Shown: one piece after another, positions 53,762-60,817 of the stretch
How the letters are laid out: each line of letters opens with the position of its first letter
Numbering within the stretch: position 1 is the stretch's first letter
NCBI RefSeq assembly: GCF_000744225.1
Contig: NZ_JQLN01000007.1
Span: forward strand, 1,178,001-1,242,000
Source of the DNA: Kitasatospora mediocidica KCTC 9733
GTDB taxonomy: Bacteria > Actinomycetota > Actinomycetes > Streptomycetales > Streptomycetaceae
DNA: 64,000 nt
Reading direction: 5' to 3'
Program-made: the position numbers and the translations under genes
Notes under the pieces: generated by a model
Told to the model about the DNA's origin: nothing
What the model saw: the letters and a program-made list of their open reading frames with translations, nothing else
Database searches by the model: none

Positions 53762-53854
53762 CGATGTATCGGCAGCACCTCCTGTCGAAGTACTGTCTCG
53801 ATACTTCGACGATATATCGCTAACGGTCGCTCGTCAACGCTCACCGATATATCG
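53762..53854. promoter_or_regulatory. Array of CGATATATCG palindromes upstream of padR
   Basis: Perfect 10-base palindromes CGATATATCG at 53810-53819 and 53845-53854, and near copies CGATGTATCG at 53762-53771 and CGATACTTCG at 53799-53808, all ahead of the padR start. They are A/T-rich in a GC-rich neighbourhood. This is the likely autoregulatory operator set. Confidence 0.7.
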
Positions 53855-53877
53855 GCGACTGTCTCGATGCGACGAGG

Positions 53878-53882
53878 CTTGA
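53878..53882. repeat. Left target-site duplication (CTTGA)
   Basis: CTTGA directly before the TGT end of the element and again directly after its ACA end at 58208-58212. Five bases is the duplication size of Tn7-like transposons. Confidence 0.8.
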
Positions 53883-54035
53883 TGTCCTGTCCCGGCGTAG
53901 GTTGCCGCCGTCCACCGTGTCTTGTCCGGTTCGCGTTTCGTCCGGCGTGAGGTTCCCGCTCCGATGAACAGCAGGCACGCCCATCCCGAGCGAGCTTGCC
54001 GCTGAGCGGTCTTCGTCCCGCTGGAGATTGCCGCC
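53883..54035. repeat. Left-end repeated sites of the element
   Basis: Three imperfect copies of a word like GTCCCGGCGTAGGTTGCCG: 53883-53910, 53939-53960 and 54014-54035. They are in direct orientation and inverted relative to the right-end copies. This is the pattern expected of TnsB-type transposase binding sites. Confidence 0.65.
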
Positions 54036-54130
54036 GCCCGCTGTGTTGTCGCGGACGGTGAACCACTGACACCGCAGGCGCTGGTGCGCCATGATGTGGC
54101 CCTCACATCGCCTGCCGAGGGATCCGCAAC

Positions 54131-54835
54131 ATGTTCATCGTCTACGGGTTCGTGTTCATCTGGGGTATCGGCTTCCCCGCTGAACACGCGAACAGCGAGC
54201 GCATATCTGCCTGGTGGCACGGGGTCCTCGCCGCCCTCCTGATAGGTGCCGCAGCGGCCTTCCTCGCGTTCGTCATCCCGAACGTGGTGAGCGCGTTCGC
54301 GTCCGGGAGCATGGTCGGCTGCCTCATCGGCATCGTGGGCGCCCCCTTCTGGGGCCACTCGAACCAGGAAGCTGGCTTGGCCGTGGGGCTGACTGCTGCG
54401 CTGCTGGTTCTGGCCCTGACGCGTCGGGCCGTAGAGGTGCGGCGGCACTCAGCACCTTCGATCGTGATCCCTACTCCGGCCGCCGTGACCGCGGCTGGTC
54501 GGGACACGACCCGTCGACCGACTCGGCATCTTGGCGTCCCGGCTCGTTCTGATGGCTTGGTTGCATCAGGGGCGGTCGAGCCGCTGCTGACGACTGGACC
54601 GAGCGGTGACGCAACGATCACGCTGGAACGGGGCTCTGGGCTTCGAGCGATGACGTCAACGGCGGTCTTCAATGTGGAGCTGCGACATGTAGTCAAGGTT
54701 GATGCTGTGCCTGGCGAATTCAAAGATGGACGGCAGTTGCATCGGCTGACGCTGAGTCCGGTCTTCCCGTTCATGCTTGGTATCTGGTTGCTACCGGACG
54801 AAGCAGTCGTATGGCGCGGCGCCTTGTCCAGCTGA
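54131..54835 (+). CDS. Transposon-borne membrane protein of unknown function
   Basis: 234 residues. Three or four hydrophobic stretches lie in the first 100 residues, including LLIGAAAAFLAFVIPNVVSAFASG. A cytosolic C-terminal half follows with no motif I recognise. It is the first gene inside the left end and has no coupled partner. Confidence 0.55.
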   Translation: MFIVYGFVFIWGIGFPAEHANSERISAWWHGVLAALLIGAAAAFLAFVIPNVVSAFASGSMVGCLIGIVGAPFWGHSNQEAGLAVGLTAALLVLALTRRAVEVRRHSAPSIVIPTPAAVTAAGRDTTRRPTRHLGVPARSDGLVASGAVEPLLTTGPSGDATITLERGSGLRAMTSTAVFNVELRHVVKVDAVPGEFKDGRQLHRLTLSPVFPFMLGIWLLPDEAVVWRGALSS

Positions 54836-54916
54836 CAGGCCCTCCGAAGCCACTGAATTTCCCCTTATAGGGCGGTTTGGCGGTTCGGCACTTCGTGGCC
54901 CGGTAAGAGCTGGCTC

Positions 54917-55705
54917 GTGAAGCTGGCACGGGTACAGGGCGAGGAACGGGTGGCTGCGAGTGCGCCCGCAGCTGTCGAGGCTGGTGTCTTCTCCGTCGAG
55001 TACGTCGACGAGGGCGGAATCCGGCGGCACGAGCCGCTGCCCGCGGTGTGGACCACTCGGTTCGAGGAGATGGAGCCGGTCCGGAAGGTGCGCTCCTTCC
55101 ATGGGCAGCGCTCGGTGGTCAGGGACTACTGGTTCGCCCGGACGGGGCAGGTGGTCAGCTGCGAGTCGCGGCTGGAGCGGGACCACGCGATGTTGTTCGA
55201 CTTCGACCCGCTGGCGGTTGGGCTGGTGTCGCAGCCGTTCCGCCTGTTCTGGCCGGGACAGCGGGGACGGCGAGGCCACGTCCCGGACTTCTTCGTACGG
55301 CTGGCGGACGGCACGACGGTGCTGGTGGACGTTCGGCCGGATGATCAGATCGAGCCGGGCGACGCGGAGGCGTTCGCGGCCTCGGCTCGGGCCTGCGAGC
55401 TGGCGGGCTGGTCGTTCCGCCGGGTTGGGGTGATCGCCCCGGTGCTGCTGGCCAACGTTCGCTGGCTGGCGGGCTATCGCCATCCGCGCTACTGGCAGCC
55501 GCGGACAGCTGCGGGGCTGCGGGAGGTGTTCGCGGAGCCGAGATGCCTGTTCGCGGGGGCGTCGGCGGTCGGGGACCGGTTGGCCGTGCTGCCAGTGCTC
55601 TATCACCTGCTCTGGCGGCGCCTGCTGACCGCGGATCTGAGTGAACGTCCGCTGGGGCCGGACACTTTGGTCGGCTCCGCTCCCGAAGGGGGCCTGGCCG
55701 GATGA
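54917..55705 (+). CDS. TnsA-like transposon endonuclease subunit
   Basis: 262 residues from a GTG. The nuclease core matches the TnsA type: Glu83 in CESRLERDHAML, then PDFFV with Asp124 and VLVDVRPDD about 14 residues later. The Lys of E. coli TnsA appears to be Arg here, as I recall for actinobacterial homologues. TnsA makes the 5' strand cuts at element ends and works only with a TnsB-type transposase. Its stop overlaps the start of the next frame by four bases, the expected operon. That partner is broken here. Confidence 0.75.
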   Translation: MKLARVQGEERVAASAPAAVEAGVFSVEYVDEGGIRRHEPLPAVWTTRFEEMEPVRKVRSFHGQRSVVRDYWFARTGQVVSCESRLERDHAMLFDFDPLAVGLVSQPFRLFWPGQRGRRGHVPDFFVRLADGTTVLVDVRPDDQIEPGDAEAFAASARACELAGWSFRRVGVIAPVLLANVRWLAGYRHPRYWQPRTAAGLREVFAEPRCLFAGASAVGDRLAVLPVLYHLLWRRLLTADLSERPLGPDTLVGSAPEGGLAG

Positions 55706-55905
55706 TGCGCGTTCCGCTGGTGATCCGGCCGGGCGATCGGGTCAGGTTCGAGGGCAGGGTGCAAACCGTCGCCGGGATCTCGGGGGTGCTGGTCCGGCTC
55801 GCGGACGAGGCGGGTGGCACTGCGGCGATGCATCTGCCGACCTTGATGGCGTCGCCGGAGTTTGGACTGCTCAGACGTGGGCTCGTTCTCGGTCATTCAC
55901 CGTGA
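55702..55905 (+). pseudogene. Stub of the partner transposase (TnsB-like N-terminus)
   Basis: 67 codons starting MMRVPLVIRPGDRVRFEGRV and ending after LMASPEFGLLRRGLV. The position, directly coupled to the TnsA-like gene, and the short beta-like N-terminal domain fit the start of the DDE transposase that normally follows. No DDE domain is present. The sequence then switches into an ImmA/IrrE fragment, marking a deletion joint at about 55870-55885. Confidence 0.6.
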
Positions 55906-56438
55906 CACGCCGTTCGTCTTTCTCGCCCCCGGACAGCGCGGCGCACAAGACCGCCTCGACGCCGCCCGCGGACTCGGGCACCTCGTGCTTCGGCCCGAAC
56001 ACACCCGCATGGACTGGCGAGCTCTGGACGCCGAGGCCGGCAAGTTCGCCGCCGCATTCCTGATGCCCCGCACCGGAGTCTTGAGCCACATGCTCCGCAA
56101 CGTCACCTTCGAGAGGATCACCACGGCCAACCACATCTGGGGGGGTCACGGCCGAAGCCTTGACCTATCGCCTGCATGACCTGGGTCTGATGCAGGAATG
56201 GTCCTTCCGACGAGCGATCACCGAGGTCAAGAAGGCGTCCTTCAGCTTTCGCGAACACTCCGCACCGGAGAAGAGCAACGTGCTGCCCCACGTGTTCGAG
56301 GCCCTCCAGACCCAGGGGATCACGCCGCTCGACGTCGCCGAGCAGCTCTGCCTCCCCCTCTGGGAGCTCAACGGCCTCATGCGCGGACTCGACCTGTCGG
56401 TCGACCAGGCCCGCACTCCGGAAACTGCCGCGAAGTGA
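55880..56438 (+). pseudogene. ImmA/IrrE-type metallo-endopeptidase fragment, truncated and frameshifted
   Basis: It opens in the middle of a protein: VIHRDTPFVFLAPGQ, then RLDAARGLGHLVLRPEHT and FAAAFLMPRTGVL. This is the ImmA/IrrE domain around its zinc site, where the usual HExxH reads RGLGHLVL. A run of seven G at 56139-56145 then shifts the frame. Dropping one base lets TAEALTYRLHDLGLMQEWSFRRA continue to a normal end at 56438. The N-terminal helix-turn-helix of such XRE/ImmA regulators is missing. These proteins cleave repressors of mobile elements. Confidence 0.75.
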
Positions 56439-56506
56439 CAGGCCGCCCTCACGGTGACCGCGAAATCCGGTCGCCCAGGTCGAAGTGCCACTGACAGGAT
56501 GTCCCG

Positions 56507-57079
56507 GTGAGTACCGCGCCGCTCCTGACCTCCGACAGCTACGAACGACTCGTCGTTGGCCTGCGCGGACGAACCATCGTCGCGGTCGACTACTTCGTAC
56601 TGATGGTCGGGGACGAGGGTACCGATCCTGACGAGTGGGACTACGGAACGTGGCACGAGCCCACGATGGGCGTCGAGCTGACCATGGACAACGGCGCCAC
56701 CTACTCGGTTATCTGGGGCAACACTTTCGACTGCTACGGAGTCGAGCTCTACTCGGCGCCTATGCGCGACTTCCTCTCCCTCCTCGGCGAGCCGGGCGGG
56801 TCGGCGCGCGTCGCGGTCACGGAGCACCCTCTCTGGACCGGGATCCTTTCCTGCCCGATCGAGTCGTGTCGCATCCAATGGTGCGGCGAGGAGCACGGCG
56901 CTCCGACTCCGCTGCCGGAGGCCATCCACCTGCGGACCGCCAGTGGTCAGGTGTGGATCGCCGCCGGCCGCTCGGCCACTTACGAGCCTGACGGGCCTGG
57001 GCCGTTCTACTTGTGCACTGACGATGTGCTCGTCATCTTCGACACGGATGTCGCCAAGCGCGCCGGACTCGGGGTCTGA
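56507..57079 (+). CDS. Cargo protein of unknown function (190 aa)
   Basis: Soluble, acidic, from a GTG. It contains VELTMDNGATYSVIWGNTFDCYGVELYSAPMRDFLSLL, a strand-rich pattern seen in uncharacterised and immunity-like proteins. It has no catalytic motif and no signal. Transposon cargo. Confidence 0.55.
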   Translation: MSTAPLLTSDSYERLVVGLRGRTIVAVDYFVLMVGDEGTDPDEWDYGTWHEPTMGVELTMDNGATYSVIWGNTFDCYGVELYSAPMRDFLSLLGEPGGSARVAVTEHPLWTGILSCPIESCRIQWCGEEHGAPTPLPEAIHLRTASGQVWIAAGRSATYEPDGPGPFYLCTDDVLVIFDTDVAKRAGLGV

Positions 57080-57201
57080 TCAACGGCTTCGAAACGGGCG
57101 CACAGGCCAATGTCGGCGTACATGTCGAACTGCTCAGCCAGGTACACGTGAACGCGCCCACCGCGGCCGTAGGTGAGCACACGGCTACGTCCTGCTGTTG
57201 C

Positions 57202-57834
57202 TCACGCCTTTGGTGGTGAGGCCGGAGCCGGCAGACCGAATAGTCGAGCGAGCGCGGCGGTAACGGAGTCGATGTGGTCGGGCACGTGCGCGGGGGCCCA
57301 GTCGGCCGCCAGTGTGAGGAAGTCGGCCAGGTCGCGTTCGGCGTCGGCGAGAAGGTGGACGAGCTCGGTCACGGGCAGTTCGATCAGCGGGCTGTCGTGT
57401 CGGCAGGTGTCGACGGTGAGCCGGACGGTGTCGCCGATGCGTTCGGCGAGCGGTGACATGGGATCGTGGCCGAACCAGAGCGAGCCGCCGTCGTTGATCA
57501 GCCGGTGCCAGTCCCGCCAGTCTTCCAGCCCGTCGCAGCACCCGGGCAGGAAGGTGACCCCTGTTGACGTGTCCGACACCCGCAAGCCGCCAGCTGCGAA
57601 GAGGGGGTCGAGGGTCAGCAGTCCGTGGAGGAAGGAGCTGAGCGGGTCGGTCGGCCGCGGCGGGTGATCGCCGTCCGGTTCGGTGTCGTTGCAGCGGATG
57701 ATGCCCATTACTGCTGTCCCGACCTCGGCGGGTGAGAGCTTGCCGCTGAGCGACTGGAAGCCGAAGCGCTCGACCTCGGCGACAGGCCAGAGGCCGAACG
57801 CATCGGGGGCGACTATCTCCACGACGGGCTGCAT
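57202..57834 (-). CDS. Cargo protein of unknown function (210 aa)
   Basis: Start chosen at the ATG 57834. Earlier in-frame starts exist but the frame there is less coding-like. It contains LTLDPLFAAGGLRVSD, CCDGLEDWRDWHRLINDGGSLWFGHDP and ELPVTELVHLLADAERDLADFL. It is acidic and soluble. The order resembles actinobacterial hypothetical proteins of plasmid and toxin-system neighbourhoods. The only gene on the minus strand inside the element. Confidence 0.6.
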   Translation of the reverse strand: MQPVVEIVAPDAFGLWPVAEVERFGFQSLSGKLSPAEVGTAVMGIIRCNDTEPDGDHPPRPTDPLSSFLHGLLTLDPLFAAGGLRVSDTSTGVTFLPGCCDGLEDWRDWHRLINDGGSLWFGHDPMSPLAERIGDTVRLTVDTCRHDSPLIELPVTELVHLLADAERDLADFLTLAADWAPAHVPDHIDSVTAALARLFGLPAPASPPKA

Positions 57835-58060
57835 CACGATCACCCGGTGAAGTGTCCGGCATCTCCACCCGGATCGCATGCCTATTCCTGGAGCACCCAA
57901 CCCCGCCGAGCTGCGCACCTTTGGCTGTACGCCGCTGAGCACATACCTGTGTACGCCGACAGTCAACAGCCGGATGCGGCCTGTCCCGCAGATTCACGTC
58001 ACGGCAGCTTCGGGAGTGCAGGTCCGATCAGCCCAGTCCCACGCCTGCGGTTCGCGCCCC

Positions 58061-58207
58061 ACAGGCAACCTAAAACGGGACAGTCGCACTCAAAGCGCCT
58101 TGGGTGGCAACGTCTTCCGGGACGCCAACTGCGGTCCTGTCCCACCCACCTTGCCTATCCGCAGGTCAGCGACACCCCCTGCCGACAAGCTAAATCGGGA
58201 CGGGACA
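58061..58207. repeat. Right-end repeated sites of the element
   Basis: Three inverted copies of the left-end word: 58061-58082 (GGCAACCTAAAACGGGACA), 58103-58124 (GGCAACGTCTTCCGGGACG) and 58181-58207 (GACAAGCTAAATCGGGACGG). They read as GTCCCG...TTGCC on the minus strand, matching the left sites. The rest of the span to the preceding gene holds no gene. Confidence 0.65.
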
Positions 58208-58212
58208 CTTGA
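58208..58212. repeat. Right target-site duplication (CTTGA)
   Basis: Second copy of CTTGA. The flank then continues TGTCCTGTTTTGGTCAGC, which itself resembles the element's left end, so the 13 bases CTTGATGTCCTGT occur at both sides. Confidence 0.8.
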
Positions 58213-58348
58213 TGTCCTGTTTTGGTCAGCTGCGAGTCCCACCCGTCCCTGGAGCCGCTCAGTCAGGTCCCGAGCTCGGACTTGGGCCTCCCCCGGACAG
58301 AGCCAGGGACGCAGCTGCACTGCGGAGTGAGGTGTCCTGGCGTGCTGC

Positions 58349-58354
58349 TACGGT
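58349..58354 (+). promoter_or_regulatory. Leaderless -10 element of the DinB gene
   Basis: TACGGT, six bases, then the ATG at 58361; no ribosome site. Confidence 0.5.
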
Positions 58355-58360
58355 CCGCGC

Positions 58361-58864
58361 ATGACAAAGCGTGTGCCATTCACCGGTGATGAGAAGGACA
58401 GTCTGTACGTTGCCCTCGACCGGCATCGTGATGCGGTGCTGTGGAAGCTCGAAGGCCTTGACGACGAGCAGCTGCGGCGGCCGATGACTCCGTCGGGGAC
58501 GAACCTGCTGGGGCTGGTCAAGCACCTGGGGGGTGCCGAGCTCGGCTGGTTCTGCGAGACCTTCGGCCGCGAAACGGGGCCCTTGCCGTTCGACTTCGAG
58601 GTGGACGAAACCTCCGACATGCGGATAGAGCCGCACGAGTCCACCGCGGACGTACTGGAGTTCTACGGCCGTGCCCGGGCGGCAGCCGACAAGGTGATCG
58701 ACGAGCTCGGACTCGACGACCTCGGCAGGTCCTACGCCGGCAATGACGTGTCGCTGCGCTGGGTACTCATCCACATGACGACGGAAACCGCCCGGCACGC
58801 GGGCCACCTGGACATCCTGCGCGAGCTCATCGACGGCTCGACCGGCGACCACAACCGGGGCTGA
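58361..58864 (+). CDS. DinB/DUF664 four-helix protein
   Basis: 167 residues. DinB-like order: YVALDRHRDAVLWKLEGLDDEQLR, NLLGLVKHLGGAELGWFCETF and VLIHMTTETARHAGHLDILRELIDG, with His residues (KHL, HAGH) that form the metal site. Many members act as thiol-dependent S-transferases with mycothiol or are uncharacterised. It is the first gene after the transposon. Confidence 0.85.
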   Translation: MTKRVPFTGDEKDSLYVALDRHRDAVLWKLEGLDDEQLRRPMTPSGTNLLGLVKHLGGAELGWFCETFGRETGPLPFDFEVDETSDMRIEPHESTADVLEFYGRARAAADKVIDELGLDDLGRSYAGNDVSLRWVLIHMTTETARHAGHLDILRELIDGSTGDHNRG

Positions 58865-58969
58865 TCCGGGCAGGTCGATCCGGGCTGCCGCCCTCGATCA
58901 CCGGGCTTCCGGCGGCCGCGAGGCGTCCCCGGTGGCCCCGGCCGCTGGGCGCGCGTCGCGGCTGGCGCC

Positions 58970-59731
58970 TCAGACCTGCGCCATGCCGCCGTCGACGAAG
59001 AGTTCGACGCCGGTGATGAAGCTGGAGGCATCGCTGGAGAGGAACGCCGCGGCCTTGCCCATCTCACGGGGATCGGCGATCCGGCCGGTCGGGTTGCCCT
59101 CGCCCATGCGGTGGACGGCGGCGCCCACCTGGTCGGCGCCCTGTGCCATCGCCAGCGCGCGCCGCAGGGACTCGGTGTCGACCGCACCGGGGCTGAGGAC
59201 GTTCATGCGGATGCCGGAGCCCTTGATGTCCTGGATCCAGGACCGGATGAAGGCGCGCACCGCGGCCTTCGAGCCGCCGTACAGGCCCATTCCGCGCGGC
59301 GGCTGGATGGAGGCCGTCGAGCCGATGATGACGACGGTGCCGCCGGGCGGCAGCAGCGGCAGTGCCGGCTGGACGGTGAACAGGACGCCCTTGGCGTTGA
59401 CGTTGAAGGTCCGGTCGAACTGCTCCTCGGTGATCTCGCCGAGCGGGGCGTGTGCGCCGATTCCGGCGTTGGCGACGACGGCGTCGAGCCGCCCGTACCG
59501 GGCCTTGACCTCCTCGTACGCGGCCTGCATGTCCGTGAGCGCGGTGACGTCGGCCACGATGCCCGAGCAGTTCGGTCCGATCACGGCGACCGCCTCGTCC
59601 AGCTGCTTCTGCTGGAGGTCGGTGATGACCACACGGGCGCCCTGGTCCACGAACTCCTGGGCGATACCCAGGCCGACCCCGGACGCGCCACCGGTGACCA
59701 CAGCGACCTTGCCTTCGAGCGGGAGGCTCAT
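58970..59731 (-). CDS. Short-chain dehydrogenase/reductase controlled by the divergent TetR
   Basis: 253 residues from the ATG with GAGGAG upstream. TGGASGVGLGIA loop, VANAGIG, catalytic Ser in GSTASI and YGGSK; the DLQ after strand 2 fits NAD(H). The C-terminus has GVELFVDGG. Its promoter overlaps the two operator copies of the TetR encoded on the other strand. Confidence 0.92.
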   Translation of the reverse strand: MSLPLEGKVAVVTGGASGVGLGIAQEFVDQGARVVITDLQQKQLDEAVAVIGPNCSGIVADVTALTDMQAAYEEVKARYGRLDAVVANAGIGAHAPLGEITEEQFDRTFNVNAKGVLFTVQPALPLLPPGGTVVIIGSTASIQPPRGMGLYGGSKAAVRAFIRSWIQDIKGSGIRMNVLSPGAVDTESLRRALAMAQGADQVGAAVHRMGEGNPTGRIADPREMGKAAAFLSSDASSFITGVELFVDGGMAQV

Positions 59732-59794
59732 CGTTTTCTCCTCTGAGTGAGTTGCCCGCAGCCTGCGGACGGCAGCGGCAGGGTGCCCTACACT

Positions 59795-59848
59795 CGAAAG
59801 TGGAGGCGCCGCCACTTTCGCCAAGGTAAGCGGAGGCGCCGCCACTTA
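59795..59848. promoter_or_regulatory. Two tandem operator palindromes between SDR and tetR
   Basis: CGAAAGTGG and CCACTTTCG flank AGGCGCCG at 59795-59820. A near copy, TAAGCGG-AGGCGCCG-CCACTTA, follows at 59827-59848. The shared core and 31-base offset of the two copies suggest two repressor dimers on the same DNA face. Confidence 0.75.
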
Positions 59849-59875
59849 GCAACTCGTCAACGAAAGAGCCCTCCC

Positions 59876-60454
59876 ATGAGTACGGACACCGGGCGCCCGC
59901 TGCGGGCCGACGCACGGCGCAACCGGGAGAAGATCCTCTCCACCGCGGTACGCGTCTTCGCGGAACAGGGACTGGATGCGCACCTGGAGCACATCGCCAG
60001 GGAAGCGGGGGTCGGGACCGGCACGCTCTACCGCAACTTCGCGACCCGGGAACTCCTGATCGAGGCCGCCTACCGCAACGAACTGAACCGACTGTGCGAG
60101 GCCGCCCCCGAACTGCTCGCGACCATGCCGCCACGCGCGGCGCTGCGTGCCTGGATGGGCCACTTCATCGACTACGCCACGGCGAAACTGGGCATGGCCG
60201 ACGCCCTGCGCGCCGTCGTCGACTCCGGCGTCAACCCCTATGCCCACAGCCGGGAGTTGATGATGACCGCACTCACCTCGCTGCTGGACGCCGCAGCCGC
60301 GGCCGGCACCATCCGGGCGGACATCGCGGCAACCGACATGTTCGCCGCCCTGACCGGCGTCGCCCTCGCCTCGGGAAGGCCCGAACAGCGCGAGCAGGCC
60401 GAACACCTCCTGGACCTCATCCTGGACGGCCTCAGGTACGGCGTGACGGACTGA
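59876..60454 (+). CDS. TetR-family repressor of the divergent SDR
   Basis: 192 residues. A helix-turn-helix lies at about 18-58 (ILSTAVRVFAEQGLDAHLEHIAREAGVGTGTLYRNF). The remaining helices fit the TetR ligand domain. Palindromes occupy the shared promoter region. It likely represses the SDR and itself; ligand unknown. Confidence 0.92.
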   Translation: MSTDTGRPLRADARRNREKILSTAVRVFAEQGLDAHLEHIAREAGVGTGTLYRNFATRELLIEAAYRNELNRLCEAAPELLATMPPRAALRAWMGHFIDYATAKLGMADALRAVVDSGVNPYAHSRELMMTALTSLLDAAAAAGTIRADIAATDMFAALTGVALASGRPEQREQAEHLLDLILDGLRYGVTD

Positions 60455-60482
60455 TGCGATCACCCCTTCGAGGAGGCTGAAC

Positions 60483-60695
60483 ATGTCGGAGTCCCGCCAG
60501 CCGTCACGGAGCAACGCGGTGTGCCGGCGCCGCCCTACCGCACCCCACCCACTTGCGTCAGGACTTGGGCCACGCGACCGAAGTCTCCACCGCCTGCTGG
60601 TAGTCAACGTCGGGGATGGTATGGGGGCGAACGCTCACTACATGTGCCAGAGCATGACGGAGGATGCGCTCTTCGCTTGTCGAGAGCGGCATTGA
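60483..60695 (+). CDS. Possible small protein, weakly supported
   Basis: 70 codons; GAGGAGG precedes the ATG at a good distance. The sequence (MSESRQPSRSNAVCRRRPTAP ...) is Arg/Ser-rich and shows no domain. It lies just after the TetR gene and could be a decayed or spurious frame. The rest of the gap to 60769 shows no convincing gene. Confidence 0.25.
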   Translation: MSESRQPSRSNAVCRRRPTAPHPLASGLGPRDRSLHRLLVVNVGDGMGANAHYMCQSMTEDALFACRERH

Positions 60696-60769
60696 ACTGG
60701 GCTCCTACTTCGGCTATCTGACGATGGGGTCGACGCGGCGGGAGTTTCACACCGGCAGCGGACGCCGCA

Positions 60770-60797
60770 GGGGCGGATCTCTGTCGAGACCCGCCCC
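60770..60797 (-). terminator. Hairpin terminator of the alpha-galactosidase gene
   Basis: 12-base arms with one mismatch (60770-60781, 60786-60797) around TGTC, about 20 bases past the leftward stop at 60818. Confidence 0.7.
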
Positions 60798-60817
60798 CAC
60801 AATGCCGTTCAGTCGTG

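Larger units (their letters stand above)
53883..58207. mobile_element. Decayed Tn7-like transposon, 4325 bp
   Basis: Begins TGTCC and ends GGACA. The terminal 24 bases are inverted copies with about 18 matches (left TGTCCTGTCCCGGCGTAG against right TGTCCCGTCCCGATTTAG). Three related sites of about 22 bp lie near each end, as for TnsB binding. Inside are a TnsA-like endonuclease gene, a 67-codon stub of the next transposase gene, an ImmA/IrrE fragment and three genes of unknown function. No TnsB catalytic domain, TnsC or targeting gene remains. The base composition is visibly less GC-biased than the flanks. It is non-autonomous as it stands. Confidence 0.72.

Noticed and set aside
57080..57201. 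A short minus-strand frame reading VYLAEQFDMYADIGL
   Set aside because: About 40 codons with no start context or recognised domain. It may be a remnant but cannot be supported.
56507..57834. A toxin-antitoxin or toxin-immunity pair
   Set aside because: The two genes are convergent, and neither shows a toxin motif; no evidence beyond both being cargo.
53878..58225. 13-bp direct repeats as integrase attachment sites
   Set aside because: There is no integrase or tRNA gene. The TGT/ACA ends plus a 5-bp duplication and end repeats fit a transposon better.
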